Of a DNA stretch of 53,376 bases, positions 1 through 9,127 are shown in pieces. The translations under genes were made by a program, and so were the position numbers. The notes beneath the pieces were generated by a model. It saw only the letters and a list, made by a program, of their open reading frames with translations, did no database searches and was not told where the DNA came from. Every line of letters begins with the position of its first letter. The first letter of the stretch is position 1. This stretch comes from DATMBL01 sp050735975 (GTDB lineage Bacteria; Desulfobacterota; Binatia; UBA9968): positions 1 to 53,376 of the forward strand of contig JBOHVS010000341.1 in NCBI GenBank assembly GCA_050735975.1. Reading direction: 5' to 3'.

Positions 1-78
1 TATCGAACGAACGGCAAGCGGGAAGGGTTCCGCTATGGGCCTATGACGAGGTATCAATCTCATGAACTGTCACCCTGA
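1..78 (+). pseudogene. C-terminal end of an unidentified protein, possibly a transposase
   Basis: An open frame runs in from the left edge and stops at TGA 76-78. It encodes about 25 residues rich in Arg, Tyr and Gly, with a segment reading GKREGFRYGPMTRYQSHEL. Just downstream the sequence CCTGACAYTTT occurs twice (about 74-84 and 100-110), as repeated words do at the ends of some insertion sequences. A mobile-element remnant is my inference; too little is visible to name a family, and it could equally be the end of an ordinary gene. Confidence 0.3.
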
Positions 79-252
79 CATTTTCACCTTGCTGCTAACC
101 TGACACTTTGACGTTGCTACGACACAAGCCTGTCAAGTAAATCTCCTGGGCGCTAGGATTGTTTCATTTTTTATTTTGCGATACGCATATCAATCCATGA
201 TCGGGCCCGCATTGACAGTAAGCGCTCGGCTGTGAAACCGTGAGGAGGCAAT

Positions 253-1362
253 ATGTTCGATTTCTTCACACCCACCCACCCGTTTGGAAGTCAAACGCTA
301 AGGTTAGTGGCGCAGGCGCAGCAGGGCGGCGGCGACGTGTTCGACATCGCCCGGACCTGCGCCAGGATAGAGCCGGGCGACAAGGATGGCTGGGAACGGG
401 CCTGGTTGGATCTTGCACGCTCCATCGAGGTGAAGGCCAAGAAAGCCCAGGCCGACGGCCACAACCGCACGGCGATACAGAATTTCTTCCACGCGAATCA
501 GTACTACCGGATGGCCGATGTTTTTCTCACCTACGAGCAGGAGCGGAAGAAGGCCGAACACTTTCGGAAAGCGCAAGAATGCTTCCGCGCAGCCGCGAAA
601 CTGCACGAGCCCAAAATCGAATTGATCTCGGTTTGCTGCAACGGCGAGGAATACGACGGCTATTTTTGCCATCCCATTCAGTCAAAGTTTGACAAGCGGC
701 CGGCGATTCTTTTTCTCGCGGGTGCTGACTCCTACGCCGAGGAGATCTATTTCGGCGCCAGGCCAATCTTGGAACGGGGTTGGGCTGTTTTGCTTGTCGA
801 CACCCCCGGCCGCGGCTCTTCGATCTACCTTAAAGGCATCAAAACGCGCCCGGATTACGAAGTGCCCGGCAAAGCGTGCATCGACTATCTGCTGTCGCGG
901 CCGGAAGTCGATCCGAGCCGGATCGGCTTGATCGGCATCAGTATGGCGGGTTATTACGCTCCGCGCGTGGCCGCATTCGACAAACGCATCAAAGCCCTGA
1001 TCGGCTGGAGCGGTTGCTACAGCATTTTCGACGATCTCTATGTCTTTTGCGAACATCTGCAACCGACCGTTCGCCGGCTTCTCGGCGGTGTCGGCGATGC
1101 GGAGGCCAGGCGGTTGCTGAAAGACTACACGATGCAAGGCGTCGCGCAGAATATTACCTGTCCAACCCTTGTCACCCACGGCGCGGACGACCGCCTGATG
1201 AATGTCGAAGGAGCGAAACGCTTGTTTGCGGAAATAGGCGCTAAGGATAAGACGCTGAAGATCTACGGCGACTCGGATCCCGCCGGCCGGATTCACTGCA
1301 GCCACGATTACTGGGCGCACAATGTGCCGTATATGTTGGATTGGCTGGAGGAGCGCCTGTAA
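253..1362 (+). CDS. alpha/beta hydrolase (dienelactone hydrolase / FrsA-like)
   Basis: This 369-residue protein has an N-terminal helical cap-like region (about 1-140) followed by an alpha/beta hydrolase domain. The nucleophile elbow is GISMAG with Ser about 230. Candidate acid residues are Asp 312 or 313 (HGADDR) and candidate histidines are 348 or 351 near the C terminus. The size and the long N-terminal part resemble the group that includes 2,6-dihydroxypseudooxynicotine hydrolase, a C-C bond hydrolase, but the substrate cannot be read here. ATG 253 follows GAGGAGG at good spacing. A flavoprotein starts 29 bp downstream on the same strand, so the two are probably co-transcribed. No signal peptide, so cytoplasmic. 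Confidence 0.85.
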   Translation: MFDFFTPTHPFGSQTLRLVAQAQQGGGDVFDIARTCARIEPGDKDGWERAWLDLARSIEVKAKKAQADGHNRTAIQNFFHANQYYRMADVFLTYEQERKKAEHFRKAQECFRAAAKLHEPKIELISVCCNGEEYDGYFCHPIQSKFDKRPAILFLAGADSYAEEIYFGARPILERGWAVLLVDTPGRGSSIYLKGIKTRPDYEVPGKACIDYLLSRPEVDPSRIGLIGISMAGYYAPRVAAFDKRIKALIGWSGCYSIFDDLYVFCEHLQPTVRRLLGGVGDAEARRLLKDYTMQGVAQNITCPTLVTHGADDRLMNVEGAKRLFAEIGAKDKTLKIYGDSDPAGRIHCSHDYWAHNVPYMLDWLEERL

Positions 1363-1391
1363 CAGACCGTTGAAAAGGGCACATTTGCGTC

Positions 1392-2897
1392 GTGACAACA
1401 GATCGAACCACAACAACCTGGGACAAAGAAGTGGATATCATCGTAGTCGGGTTCGGCGCCGCGGGCGGGGTCTCCGCCGTCACCGCGCATGACGCGGGCG
1501 CCAAAGTGTTGCTGCTCGAAAAAATGCCTCACCCCGGGGGGATTTCGATCCTCTCTGGCGGCGGCGTTGCTTTCGCGCGCAAGGCCGAAGGCGCCTTCGA
1601 GTACCTGAAGCGTACTTGCAACGGCACGACGCCCGATGAGATTCTTCGCGCGATGGCTGAAGAAATGGTCGGCATCATCGACTGGATTAAGGAATGGGCG
1701 AAAGTCAGCGGCACCGAGCCGACCGAGACCGAAGTGCGCGGCCACGGCACTTACCCCTTTCCCGGCACCAACGATATTGATTCAATCAAACTGAAAGATT
1801 TCCCCGCCTATTCGGAATTTCCGTGGGCAAAGGGATTGCGCGGCGGGGCCCGGCTCTTCAAGGTCGTTTACGACAACGTCGCCGCGCGCGCGATCGAAGT
1901 AATGCTTTCCACTCCCGCGAATCAACTCATCACGAGTCCGGAGGGGGAAGTCCTTGGACTTACGGCCGAACACCGCGGCAAGTGCATAAATATCAAAGCC
2001 AAAAAAGGCGTCATACTGGCTTGCGGCGGCTATGAAAACGACGACTCCATGAAGCTCCAATACTTCCAGGCGCAGCCGGTCTATCCGGTCTATCTCGGCA
2101 ACACGGGCGACGGCATCAAAATGGCTCAGAAAGCCGGCGCCGCGCTGTGGCACATGTGGCACTTTCACGGCGGCTACGGTTTCAAATATCCTGAATTGCC
2201 GTTTGCGATTCGCCACGTCTGGGCCGGCCCGCGGAACAACAACCGCAAAATGATTTGGATAGCGGTCGACAAATTCGGCAAGCGCTTCATGGATGAGTAT
2301 CCCCCCGCGCCCCAGGATACCGGAACTCGGGCCCTCGAGTTCTACGATGCGGACCTCCAGGATTTCCCGCGGATTCCCTGTTATCTCATCTTTGACGAAG
2401 AAGGGCGAAAGCTCGGACCGATCGGTATTCCGATCGTTAACGATGAACGCTACGACGCCAAATGGAGCGAGGACAACCTTTCGGAGTTGGAGAAAGGCTG
2501 GATCAAGAAAGGGAACACACTGGAGGAGATCGCCGGACAGATCGACGTCAATCCCAAGGTCTTAAGACAGACCGTAGACCGGTGGAATGCGCTCTGCAAA
2601 GAGGGCGATGACAGAGACTTTAAACGCCCTGCCAAAACCATGATGGCCGTAGCGACTCCGCCGTTTTATGTGATGGAAGCGTGGCCCATCGTAAACAATA
2701 CCCAAGGCGGCCCGGAACACGACGTTAAACAACGGGTTTTGGATCCGATGAAAAAGCCGATCCCGCGCCTCTATGTCGCCGGTGAAATCAGCTCGATCTA
2801 CGGCCACCTGTATCTAGAGGCCGGAAACATTACCGAGTGCTTCGTGGCGGGCAAAATCGCCGGCACGAATGCCGCACAAGAGCAGCCATGGGAATGA
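1392..2897 (+). CDS. FAD-dependent oxidoreductase, fumarate reductase / 3-ketosteroid dehydrogenase-like flavoprotein
   Basis: The 501-residue protein begins with a dinucleotide-binding motif (VVGFGAAGG, about residues 18-26) followed by an acidic end to the second strand (LLLEK), as in FAD_binding_2 enzymes. The C terminus carries the second FAD contact (YVAGE ... GNITECFVAGKIAG). Family members reduce or dehydrogenate C-C bonds in carboxylates or steroids. The start is GTG 1392 with only a weak upstream AAAAGGG, so it is the least certain part. It follows the hydrolase by 29 bp and converges on the ornithine-cyclodeaminase-like gene. No Tat or Sec signal is visible and no cytochrome domain is fused, so it probably uses a soluble electron partner. 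Confidence 0.85.
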   Translation: MTTDRTTTTWDKEVDIIVVGFGAAGGVSAVTAHDAGAKVLLLEKMPHPGGISILSGGGVAFARKAEGAFEYLKRTCNGTTPDEILRAMAEEMVGIIDWIKEWAKVSGTEPTETEVRGHGTYPFPGTNDIDSIKLKDFPAYSEFPWAKGLRGGARLFKVVYDNVAARAIEVMLSTPANQLITSPEGEVLGLTAEHRGKCINIKAKKGVILACGGYENDDSMKLQYFQAQPVYPVYLGNTGDGIKMAQKAGAALWHMWHFHGGYGFKYPELPFAIRHVWAGPRNNNRKMIWIAVDKFGKRFMDEYPPAPQDTGTRALEFYDADLQDFPRIPCYLIFDEEGRKLGPIGIPIVNDERYDAKWSEDNLSELEKGWIKKGNTLEEIAGQIDVNPKVLRQTVDRWNALCKEGDDRDFKRPAKTMMAVATPPFYVMEAWPIVNNTQGGPEHDVKQRVLDPMKKPIPRLYVAGEISSIYGHLYLEAGNITECFVAGKIAGTNAAQEQPWE

Positions 2898-2899
2898 GG

Positions 2900-2920
2900 C
2901 TTTTTCAGCAGGCCGCTAAG
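2900..2920. repeat. dispersed CTTTTTCAGCAG-type intergenic motif (copy in convergent gap)
   Basis: The 23-bp gap between two convergent genes is almost filled by CTTTTTCAGCAGGCCGCTAA. Similar sequences lie at about 1363-1382 (reverse strand), 19649-19668, 21371-21391 and 30858-30875 (reverse strand), always between genes. The common core is YTTTTCARCRGSC. Function unknown; it could be a miniature repeat or part of bidirectional terminators. Confidence 0.45.
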
Positions 2921-4024
2921 CTAATCACGAATGTCTTGCAACAACCATTCAGTGGGTATCTCCCGTCCCAGGCCTTTGTCCTTGGCGAGCTCGTACACTT
3001 TGCCGGCCACGGCGAAGAACTGGGCGCCTTGAATATTTCCCCGCTCCGAATAGGTAATCTGCTGCGCCGAGGTCCGACCCTTCTTAGTGCCGCTGAATAA
3101 TTCCTGCAGAAGAACACAGCGGTCTTCCGCAACCGCTCCATGCGCTCTTTTTCCTGCGCGCTTCATATGGAAGCCGGCGTTTTCCTCCGGCATGGCAGCG
3201 TAGGTGACGTACTCGTCGGCAATATCCATTTCGGGCAATCCCCACGGCGCCGGCGCATTGCCGAGCCGCAGCGACACGTCGATCCTTTTGATCGCGTCCT
3301 GATCCGGTTTCCCGCCGATGCAGGTCACATGCGTCCCTTGTTCCAGCCATTTTCCGATGACGATCGGCACGGCCGAATCCGTGCAGCCGGCGACAATGTG
3401 CGCTCCCTTATAAACGTCTCTGGGCTCATCGACAGGTACAACGTCAATCCCGAAGCGGTCACTCGTTTCTTTGGCATACTCTTCCCGGTGAGCCTTCGTA
3501 GGGCTATAGACCTGAATCTTTTTGATCTTGCGCGCCAGAAGGAAGGACTCGGCGTGCGTTCTTGCCATCCCTCCGGAACCGATCATACCGACTACTTCGG
3601 CGTCCTCACGCGCCAGGTATTTGGCGCCGATACCCGAATCCGCGCCTACTCTCATGTGCTGCAGATAGCCGTCGTTTATCAAAGCAACGGGTTCGGCGTT
3701 TTGAATGTTGATGAGCAGGATTAGGCCGCAAAATTTCCCGGGCTCGACGCAATGTTTCTCCTGAGTGCGCGCGCCCTCGTACTCCTGCTCATAGATCACG
3801 TCGGACTTCATGCGTATAGCGAAATAACCCGAGACGGAGCCGCCTTCCATCGTGCCCCACTGGTAAATCTTCGACGGGTCCCTCGTCGGAATCTGAATGT
3901 CGATACGGGGGCGGCAGACAGCCTGTCTCCGGGTTAGTTCCTTGTACGCGTCTTCGAGCGCCTTCATGGTGATTTCCATGGTCAGGACGCTCTGAACGTC
4001 TTCGTTATTAAGAATGAGCGTCAT
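2921..4024 (-). CDS. ornithine cyclodeaminase / mu-crystallin family protein
   Basis: The 367-residue protein matches the NAD(P)-dependent OCD/mu-crystallin fold: an N-terminal dimerisation and substrate region, then a Rossmann domain with GSGGMA at about residue 150 followed by a strand ending IQVYSPT. Family members act as amino-acid cyclodeaminases, ketimine reductases or alanine dehydrogenases; which applies here is not readable. ATG 4024 is preceded by GAGGAG at about 8 nt, which fixes the start. The gene stands alone between a convergent flavoprotein and a minus-strand cyclophilin whose 3' end is 68 bp upstream. Length is typical (usually 320-360 residues) with a slightly long C-terminal part. 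Confidence 0.85.
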   Translation of the reverse strand: MTLILNNEDVQSVLTMEITMKALEDAYKELTRRQAVCRPRIDIQIPTRDPSKIYQWGTMEGGSVSGYFAIRMKSDVIYEQEYEGARTQEKHCVEPGKFCGLILLINIQNAEPVALINDGYLQHMRVGADSGIGAKYLAREDAEVVGMIGSGGMARTHAESFLLARKIKKIQVYSPTKAHREEYAKETSDRFGIDVVPVDEPRDVYKGAHIVAGCTDSAVPIVIGKWLEQGTHVTCIGGKPDQDAIKRIDVSLRLGNAPAPWGLPEMDIADEYVTYAAMPEENAGFHMKRAGKRAHGAVAEDRCVLLQELFSGTKKGRTSAQQITYSERGNIQGAQFFAVAGKVYELAKDKGLGREIPTEWLLQDIRD

Positions 4025-4048
4025 CTACTATTCTCCTCATCATAACGA

Positions 4049-4066
4049 GCCGCTGAAGATAGCGGC
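4049..4066 (-). terminator. small hairpin between cyclophilin and OCD genes
   Basis: GCCGCT and AGCGGC are separated by six bases, giving a perfect 6-bp stem in the gap downstream of the cyclophilin gene. No T-run follows on the minus strand, so this is at best a weak or factor-dependent terminator. Confidence 0.3.
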
Positions 4067-4091
4067 TTGCCCGTGCTTCGAACAGGCCTGA

Positions 4092-4616
4092 TCAAGCTTC
4101 GAGACGCGCCGAATTAATCACCACCGCCTCGACCGGAACGTCCTGGTGCCCACCCCGGTTACCGGTTCGCACTTTCTCGATCTTCTGCACCACGTCCATC
4201 CCGGCGATGACCTGGCCGAAGACCGCGTAGCCGAATCCGTCGGCTGATTCGGTCCGATGGTCCAGAAAGTCGTTGTCTTTAACATTTATGAAAAATTGCG
4301 CCGTGGCGCTATCGACCACGTTGGTTCGCGCCATCGCAATGGTCCCGACCTTGTTCTTCGCCCCGTTTCCGGCCTCGTTTTTGATCGGCGCCTTGGTCGC
4401 CTTCTGTTGCATTTGGGCATCAAGGCCGCCCGCTTGAATCATAAAGCCGGGGATTACGCGATGAAAAATCAGGCCATCGTAAAAGCCCTCGGTCACGTAA
4501 CCCAAAAAATTCTTGGTTGTGATGGGCGCCTTTTCAGAAAATAGTTCGACACGAACATCGCCCATGCTCGTCGACAAAGTCACCTCCGGATTTTTTGGTT
4601 CTTTTCCTTCAGACAT
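4092..4616 (-). CDS. cyclophilin-type peptidyl-prolyl cis-trans isomerase
   Basis: A single cyclophilin domain fills this protein of about 174 residues. Typical elements are TSMGDVRVELF at the N terminus, the active-site segment FHRVIPGFMIQAGG, the AMART strand, AQFFI and FGYAVFGQVI. It catalyses proline isomerisation during protein folding. No signal peptide is seen, so the cytoplasm is likely. GTG 4619 and ATG 4616 are adjacent; AGGAGG lies 5 nt before the ATG and only 2 nt before the GTG, which favours ATG 4616. Upstream lies a word-repeat spacer rather than an operon partner. Confidence 0.92.
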   Translation of the reverse strand: MSEGKEPKNPEVTLSTSMGDVRVELFSEKAPITTKNFLGYVTEGFYDGLIFHRVIPGFMIQAGGLDAQMQQKATKAPIKNEAGNGAKNKVGTIAMARTNVVDSATAQFFINVKDNDFLDHRTESADGFGYAVFGQVIAGMDVVQKIEKVRTGNRGGHQDVPVEAVVINSARLEA

Positions 4617-4934
4617 CACAGCCTCCTGAGTAGATTGGATTCATTTTTTTTACCATCTTTTCCCGGCAAGTGATACCGCAGGAGCGCTTAGCTCTTTGCT
4701 CTTCGCAGTTGCCGGCATCTGATCTCTGAATTCTGATCTCTGGCTCCATGCTCCTTGCGCCATGCTCTTTGCGCTTAGCGCCATTCACTCTTAGCTCTTA
4801 GCCCCCTGCTGTTCCCTAAATTCGCAATTCGCAATCCGAAATTCCTATTAGCCCTTTGCTCTTTACTCTTAGCTCTTTACGGAGTATGCGTGGGGCGAAC
4901 GGAAATCAATTATCCATCTCTGAAAGGAGCGATT
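4617..4934. repeat. gene-free spacer of degenerate short words
   Basis: No gene is seen in these 318 bases. From about 4685 to 4880 the sequence consists of near-repeats of short words: GCTCTTAGC, TTTGCTCTT, CATGCTC, TCTGATCTC and AATTCGCAAT recur with small changes. The order is irregular, so it is not a simple tandem array. Related words (the reverse complements, such as AAGCGCAAAG) recur at 40049-40085, and a similar texture lies at 8160-8335 and 13045-13135. Origin unknown. Confidence 0.5.
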
Positions 4935-5852
4935 ATGCCGAGCGACAAAAAATTTGAAGGGATTCTTACGCCGATGCCTATAGCCTTCAAAGCCGATGGC
5001 GCCATTGATTATGCAGCGACGGACGCGATCATTGATTTTTACCTCGCGGCAGGAGTGCATGGTTTTTTTCCGCTGGGCACCCACGGCCAGGGAATGGTAC
5101 TGGAGATCGAGGAGCGCAAGAAGGTTGCCGAACAGATCGTCAAACGTGTTGGCGGGCGGGTTCCGGTGGTCATGCACATCGGTACGGCCAACACCTATTC
5201 ATCGATCGAGCTCGCCAAACATGCCGCAAGTTTAGGCGTGGATGCTGTCGCCGTCGTGCCGCCGTACTACTATCCGCATGATGATTATGAGGTCTACGCC
5301 CATTATAAGGCAATCGCCAAGGCGGTTCCCGGCGTGCCGCTGTTCATCTACGACAATACGGAAACCACCCACGTCGAGATCACGCCGCCCAAGGCAAACA
5401 AAATCATTGAAGCGATCGCGCCAAATGTTTTGGCGGGTATTAAAGTTTCGTTCATCCCTTATGACAAGCTTTTGGGTTACGTGTTCCAGCTCCCGAAGTC
5501 CGTCGGCGTTTTTCCGGGCGGGATCTTCTCACTCTACAGCGGCTACTCGGTGGGCGTTCGCGGCGCCATCCACCCTCCGTCAACGCCGTTTCCCGAAGTC
5601 TGCGTGAGGATGTACGAAGGGCTGAAGGCCGGGAATCTCAAGGAAGCCCAAAAACAGCATGACGTGCTTGCCGCCGTGCTTCAGGTCGTCGGACGGTTTC
5701 TGCGCACCCATGGCCGGGGTGTTTTCGCCGAGCTGATGCGCATGCGGGGGCTGCCCGTTGAACGATTCCCGCGCTGGGAGTGCGCGCCATTCACGGAAAA
5801 AGACCGAGCGGACTTGAGAGAAGGCCTGGCAACGACCGGAATCGGTCTGTAG
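4935..5852 (+). CDS. dihydrodipicolinate synthase (DapA) family aldolase/lyase
   Basis: A class I aldolase TIM barrel of about 305 residues. The candidate Schiff-base lysine is K170 (LAGIKVSF) and the conserved tyrosine of the family is Y139 (FIYDN). The nucleophile region near the N terminus reads GTHGQG, replacing the usual GTTGE, so DapA itself is unlikely. Family members condense or cleave pyruvate adducts, as in N-acetylneuraminate lyase or hydratase-aldolases of aromatic degradation. A longer in-frame GTG exists at 4890, but ATG 4935 has GAAAGGAG at ideal spacing and begins the recognisable domain. It is followed after 21 bp by the heme-oxygenase-fold gene, suggesting co-transcription. 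Confidence 0.85.
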   Translation: MPSDKKFEGILTPMPIAFKADGAIDYAATDAIIDFYLAAGVHGFFPLGTHGQGMVLEIEERKKVAEQIVKRVGGRVPVVMHIGTANTYSSIELAKHAASLGVDAVAVVPPYYYPHDDYEVYAHYKAIAKAVPGVPLFIYDNTETTHVEITPPKANKIIEAIAPNVLAGIKVSFIPYDKLLGYVFQLPKSVGVFPGGIFSLYSGYSVGVRGAIHPPSTPFPEVCVRMYEGLKAGNLKEAQKQHDVLAAVLQVVGRFLRTHGRGVFAELMRMRGLPVERFPRWECAPFTEKDRADLREGLATTGIGL

Positions 5853-5873
5853 GGCAAAGATTACACGAGCAAT

Positions 5874-6674
5874 ATGACAACAGCCGATAGGCAGCTCGCT
5901 TTGGAAATCGGCAGGAAACTGTCAACGAGTGAAGCTAAAGAATTTACCGATGAGCTGGTCCGGCGCATGCACCTGCGCTGGAACGAGAAGATCTTCGGCG
6001 GCGCATTTATGCGCGGCCTTGAAGCGGGTAAGCTACCGCTGGAGACGATCCGCCTCTTCTGGAAGCACTGGTACAGTTACCCTGTCGAGATTAATAATTT
6101 TCACCTGATCATCTACCAGCGTCATCAGGGCTTCTTCGCGCGTCATCGCGAGCTCTTGGCTCCCTACGTCGGCAAGATCAGCGACGAGCTCGTGAACCCG
6201 AGTATACCGGGCCATATCCAGGTTCTAATCAACCAGGGCGAAACTTTTGGCGTCAACCTCGACGAGATGGTAGATTGCGAGGTGTTTCCGGAGTGTCGCG
6301 CCCTCACCGAATTTGCCCGCGGTCTCGTCTACGAAGGCAGCATGATCGAGTGGTGGGCCAGATCTCTCAACGAAGAGATGTTCGGCCACTGGTCCAGGCA
6401 CTGGCGTAAAGCTTTGCTCGAGAAATATGACTTCAAGGATCAGCAATTGCATTATTTTCAGGTTCATGAAGAAGCGGATCTTCATGAGCACGAAGAGGGT
6501 CTGATGGCTCACGGGCAGGTAGCTAGAATGATCTTCGAGACTTTGCTTCAAGACGGCTTAACGTGGTCACGTCCCGGATGGGGTCCCGGATACTGCTGCA
6601 TAACCAATGCCGACTACGTCGCGATGTTTCATGATGGAATCTACAATTATTCCAAGCGATTGGGACACTTTTAA
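5874..6674 (+). CDS. heme-oxygenase-fold (TenA/PqqC-like) iron-containing redox protein
   Basis: A largely helical protein of 266 residues resembling the TenA/PqqC/diiron-oxidase superfamily. The C-terminal half carries a His/Glu/Asp-rich metal-like motif (HEEADLHEHEEG, about residues 201-212), and acidic residues in earlier helices could complete a dinuclear site. Known relatives cleave thiamine breakdown products, finish PQQ, or oxidise small acids and amines with O2. The exact reaction is unknown. It sits between the DapA-like gene and the UbiD-type decarboxylase with gaps of 21 and 24 bp, so it probably belongs to their pathway. A second member of this fold lies at 28378-29085. Confidence 0.75.
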   Translation: MTTADRQLALEIGRKLSTSEAKEFTDELVRRMHLRWNEKIFGGAFMRGLEAGKLPLETIRLFWKHWYSYPVEINNFHLIIYQRHQGFFARHRELLAPYVGKISDELVNPSIPGHIQVLINQGETFGVNLDEMVDCEVFPECRALTEFARGLVYEGSMIEWWARSLNEEMFGHWSRHWRKALLEKYDFKDQQLHYFQVHEEADLHEHEEGLMAHGQVARMIFETLLQDGLTWSRPGWGPGYCCITNADYVAMFHDGIYNYSKRLGHF

Positions 6675-6698
6675 AGAAGGAACGGCTTAGCTAGGTTC

Positions 6699-8147
6699 AT
6701 GGCTTTCAACGATCTGCGTGAATTTATCGATGCTGCCCGGGCCCTCGGCCAGGTTAAAGAAATCCACGGCGCCCACTGGAACCTTGAGATCGGCGCTCTG
6801 ACGGAGATGTTTGCGTTTAAGGAACCGTCGCCATTGGTGGTTTTCGATCAGATCCCGGACCACCTTCCCAATTTCCGCGTTGCCGCGAACCTTATAAACA
6901 ACGCCGTGCGTTCCGGGCTAACGGTCGGAATGCCCGCGGACGCCACGCCGATTGAACTCGTTGGAAGGTGGAAAGAACTGCTCAAGAGCGTAAAGCCAAT
7001 TCCACCGCGAGTGGTTTCCAATGGGCCTATCTTGGAGAATGTAAAAACCGGCGCCGATATCGACATGACGATTTTCCCAGCGCCGCAGTGGCATGAGCTG
7101 GACGGCGGCCGCTATATCGGCACAGCGGATTGCGTCATTACCGCAGAACCCGAGGAAGGCGGTTGGGTCAATATCGGTATTTATCGTGCTCAGGTTCACG
7201 ACCGGAATACTCTGGGCCTTTATGTCTCTCCGGGCCACCACGCGCGCATCATGCGCGAGAAATACTGGGAGAAGGGCAAGAGCTGCCCGGTCGTGGTTAC
7301 CTTCGGGCAAGACCCGCTTCTCTTTTTAGTCGCAGGTCAGTCGATTCCCTATGGAATGTCTGAGTTTGATTACTGTGGCGGTCTGCGCGGCAAGCCTGTC
7401 GACGTGATTCGTGGCGAGGTTACCGGGCTCCCTATTCCGGCCACGGCCGAGATAGCCATTGAAGGCGAAGTTCCCCCGCCAACCGAGCAAGTTCATATGG
7501 AGGGTCCGTTCGGCGAATGGCCCGGCTACTACGCTCACGGCGCGGCTAAAGAACCCGTCATTCGGGTAAAGAAGCTCTACTACCGCAACGATCCCATCCT
7601 CGCCGGAGCGCCGCCGTTAAAACCGCCGTTTATAACCTTCGGCGTTCCCATTGGCGCCGCCGCAATCTGGAATTATCTGGAAAAAGCAGACGTTCCGGAT
7701 ATCCGTGGAGTGTGGTGCTACGTCGGAGGATCGGCTGCGGCTGGGGGCGCTCCGTTTATTATTGTTTCCGTCAAACAGCGTTACCATGGCCACGCGCAGC
7801 AAGCAGCCATTGCAGCTCTCGGCTGCCGCGCCGGAAACTATCATGGGCGCTTCGTCATAGTGGTCGACGACGATATCGACCCCTCTGATCTACGCGAGGT
7901 GATCTGGGCCGTTTCGACGCGTTGCGATCCAAAGACCGCGATCAGCATCATCGACGGTTGTTGGAGCACTCCGCTCGACCCGGCCATGCATCCGGATCAA
8001 CGTGATGCCGGGAACTTTATTAACAGCCGCGCTATCATGAACGCGTGCCGTCCCTACGCGTGGAAAGACCGCTTCCCGCCGGTCAACGCGCTCAGCCCGG
8101 AGCTTAAGAAACGAATCACCGACAAGTGGAAGGCGGTTCTGGAGTAG
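6699..8147 (+). CDS. UbiD-family prenylated-FMN decarboxylase
   Basis: The 482-residue protein has the UbiD/Fdc architecture. The metal and prFMN binding segment NIGIYRAQ gives N158 and R163, and the acid motif EGPFGEWPGYY gives E268 and E273. These match the spacing of N168, R173, E277 and E282 of the fungal enzyme Fdc1, so the catalytic set looks complete. Such enzymes reversibly decarboxylate aromatic or alpha,beta-unsaturated acids and need prFMN made by UbiX, which is not in the window. It is the last of three closely spaced plus-strand genes. No strong ribosome site precedes ATG 6699, but the N terminus aligns with the two other UbiD proteins (AFNDLREFI). Confidence 0.9.
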   Translation: MAFNDLREFIDAARALGQVKEIHGAHWNLEIGALTEMFAFKEPSPLVVFDQIPDHLPNFRVAANLINNAVRSGLTVGMPADATPIELVGRWKELLKSVKPIPPRVVSNGPILENVKTGADIDMTIFPAPQWHELDGGRYIGTADCVITAEPEEGGWVNIGIYRAQVHDRNTLGLYVSPGHHARIMREKYWEKGKSCPVVVTFGQDPLLFLVAGQSIPYGMSEFDYCGGLRGKPVDVIRGEVTGLPIPATAEIAIEGEVPPPTEQVHMEGPFGEWPGYYAHGAAKEPVIRVKKLYYRNDPILAGAPPLKPPFITFGVPIGAAAIWNYLEKADVPDIRGVWCYVGGSAAAGGAPFIIVSVKQRYHGHAQQAAIAALGCRAGNYHGRFVIVVDDDIDPSDLREVIWAVSTRCDPKTAISIIDGCWSTPLDPAMHPDQRDAGNFINSRAIMNACRPYAWKDRFPPVNALSPELKKRITDKWKAVLE

Positions 8148-8299
8148 GCCGCACGGCCCGCCCGATTCCTTTGGTTTAATTCGTTCAACGGGTTTAAACC
8201 GTTCCGATCGTTCCAACCCTTCCGAGTCTTACGCTCACAGCTACACGTCGGCCAATTAATTTCCTATCTCCGATCTGCTAGTTTGAAATATGAGATTAT

Positions 8300-9097
8300 A
8301 TGAGATCTGAAATCTGCAATTCCGAGCGCAGCGAGGACTTTGTTAACCATCATTCCGTGGTTCGCCGTATCTGGGGCGACCCGGATCTGGTCTTGCTCAT
8401 ATTTGCCGGGTCTGCGGCGGAGTTCGCGCTTAACCGGGCCGTCGATTGGCTTTTCTTCACCGGGAAGATTCCCAGCGATCCGATCGGAAGATTTTTCTCG
8501 ACAGTCGAATTCGCGCAAAGCATAGTCTTCGCCGATGAGGAAGCGGCGCAAGCGACATTCAGCCAAATTAACGCGGTTCACAGCTCGGTAGAAGATCGAC
8601 GCGGTCTACGCATCCCGGATTGGGCATACCGGGACGTGCTTTATATGCTCATCGACTATTCGGAACGGGCGCAGGGGCTGGTGTACCGGCCGCTCGTCGC
8701 TTCCGAGCAAAACGAGCTGTATGAGACATTCCGGCGGGTCGGCGAGGGATTGCACATATCAATGTTGCCGACGACCTATGCCGAATGGCAACATGACCGG
8801 CGGCGACATCTCAGGCGAGATCTGGTGTATAGCGATTACACGGCGCTCCTTTACCAGCAGTACCGTCGGGACTTGGGCCTCTTACGCTACTACATACTCT
8901 TGCAGTTACAGGCGTTGCTAGCACCGGAAGAGGTACGGCTGCTCTTGGAACTTAAATCGCATCCGATAATTTCCCAGCTGGTCCGAGCCTATAGCATGCT
9001 AGATCAACTGAAGCTGCAGTTTTTGATCCGGCGGGTTCTAATCCCGCCCCGCCACTGGCCGCAGATTCAGAAACTCTACCGTGCAGCCAAGGCTTAG
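8300..9097 (+). CDS. DUF2236 (MpaB/Lcp-like) oxygenase-family protein
   Basis: About 265 residues with the DUF2236 layout: an RRIWGDPDLVLLIFAG N-terminal segment, a T/F-rich strand then a histidine helix (INAVHSSVE), and a central HISMLPTTYAEW segment. The family includes fungal MpaB and the heme rubber oxygenase Lcp, in which conserved histidines hold heme; that role is inferred here. The start is uncertain: ATG 8300 lacks a clear ribosome site and GTG 8357, closer to the domain, is an alternative. It stands alone 150 bp after the UbiD gene, separated by word-repeat DNA. Confidence 0.65.
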   Translation: MRSEICNSERSEDFVNHHSVVRRIWGDPDLVLLIFAGSAAEFALNRAVDWLFFTGKIPSDPIGRFFSTVEFAQSIVFADEEAAQATFSQINAVHSSVEDRRGLRIPDWAYRDVLYMLIDYSERAQGLVYRPLVASEQNELYETFRRVGEGLHISMLPTTYAEWQHDRRRHLRRDLVYSDYTALLYQQYRRDLGLLRYYILLQLQALLAPEEVRLLLELKSHPIISQLVRAYSMLDQLKLQFLIRRVLIPPRHWPQIQKLYRAAKA

Positions 9098-9127
9098 AGG
9101 CGCGCGCTTTCCCTAAGGGCCAAGGGC

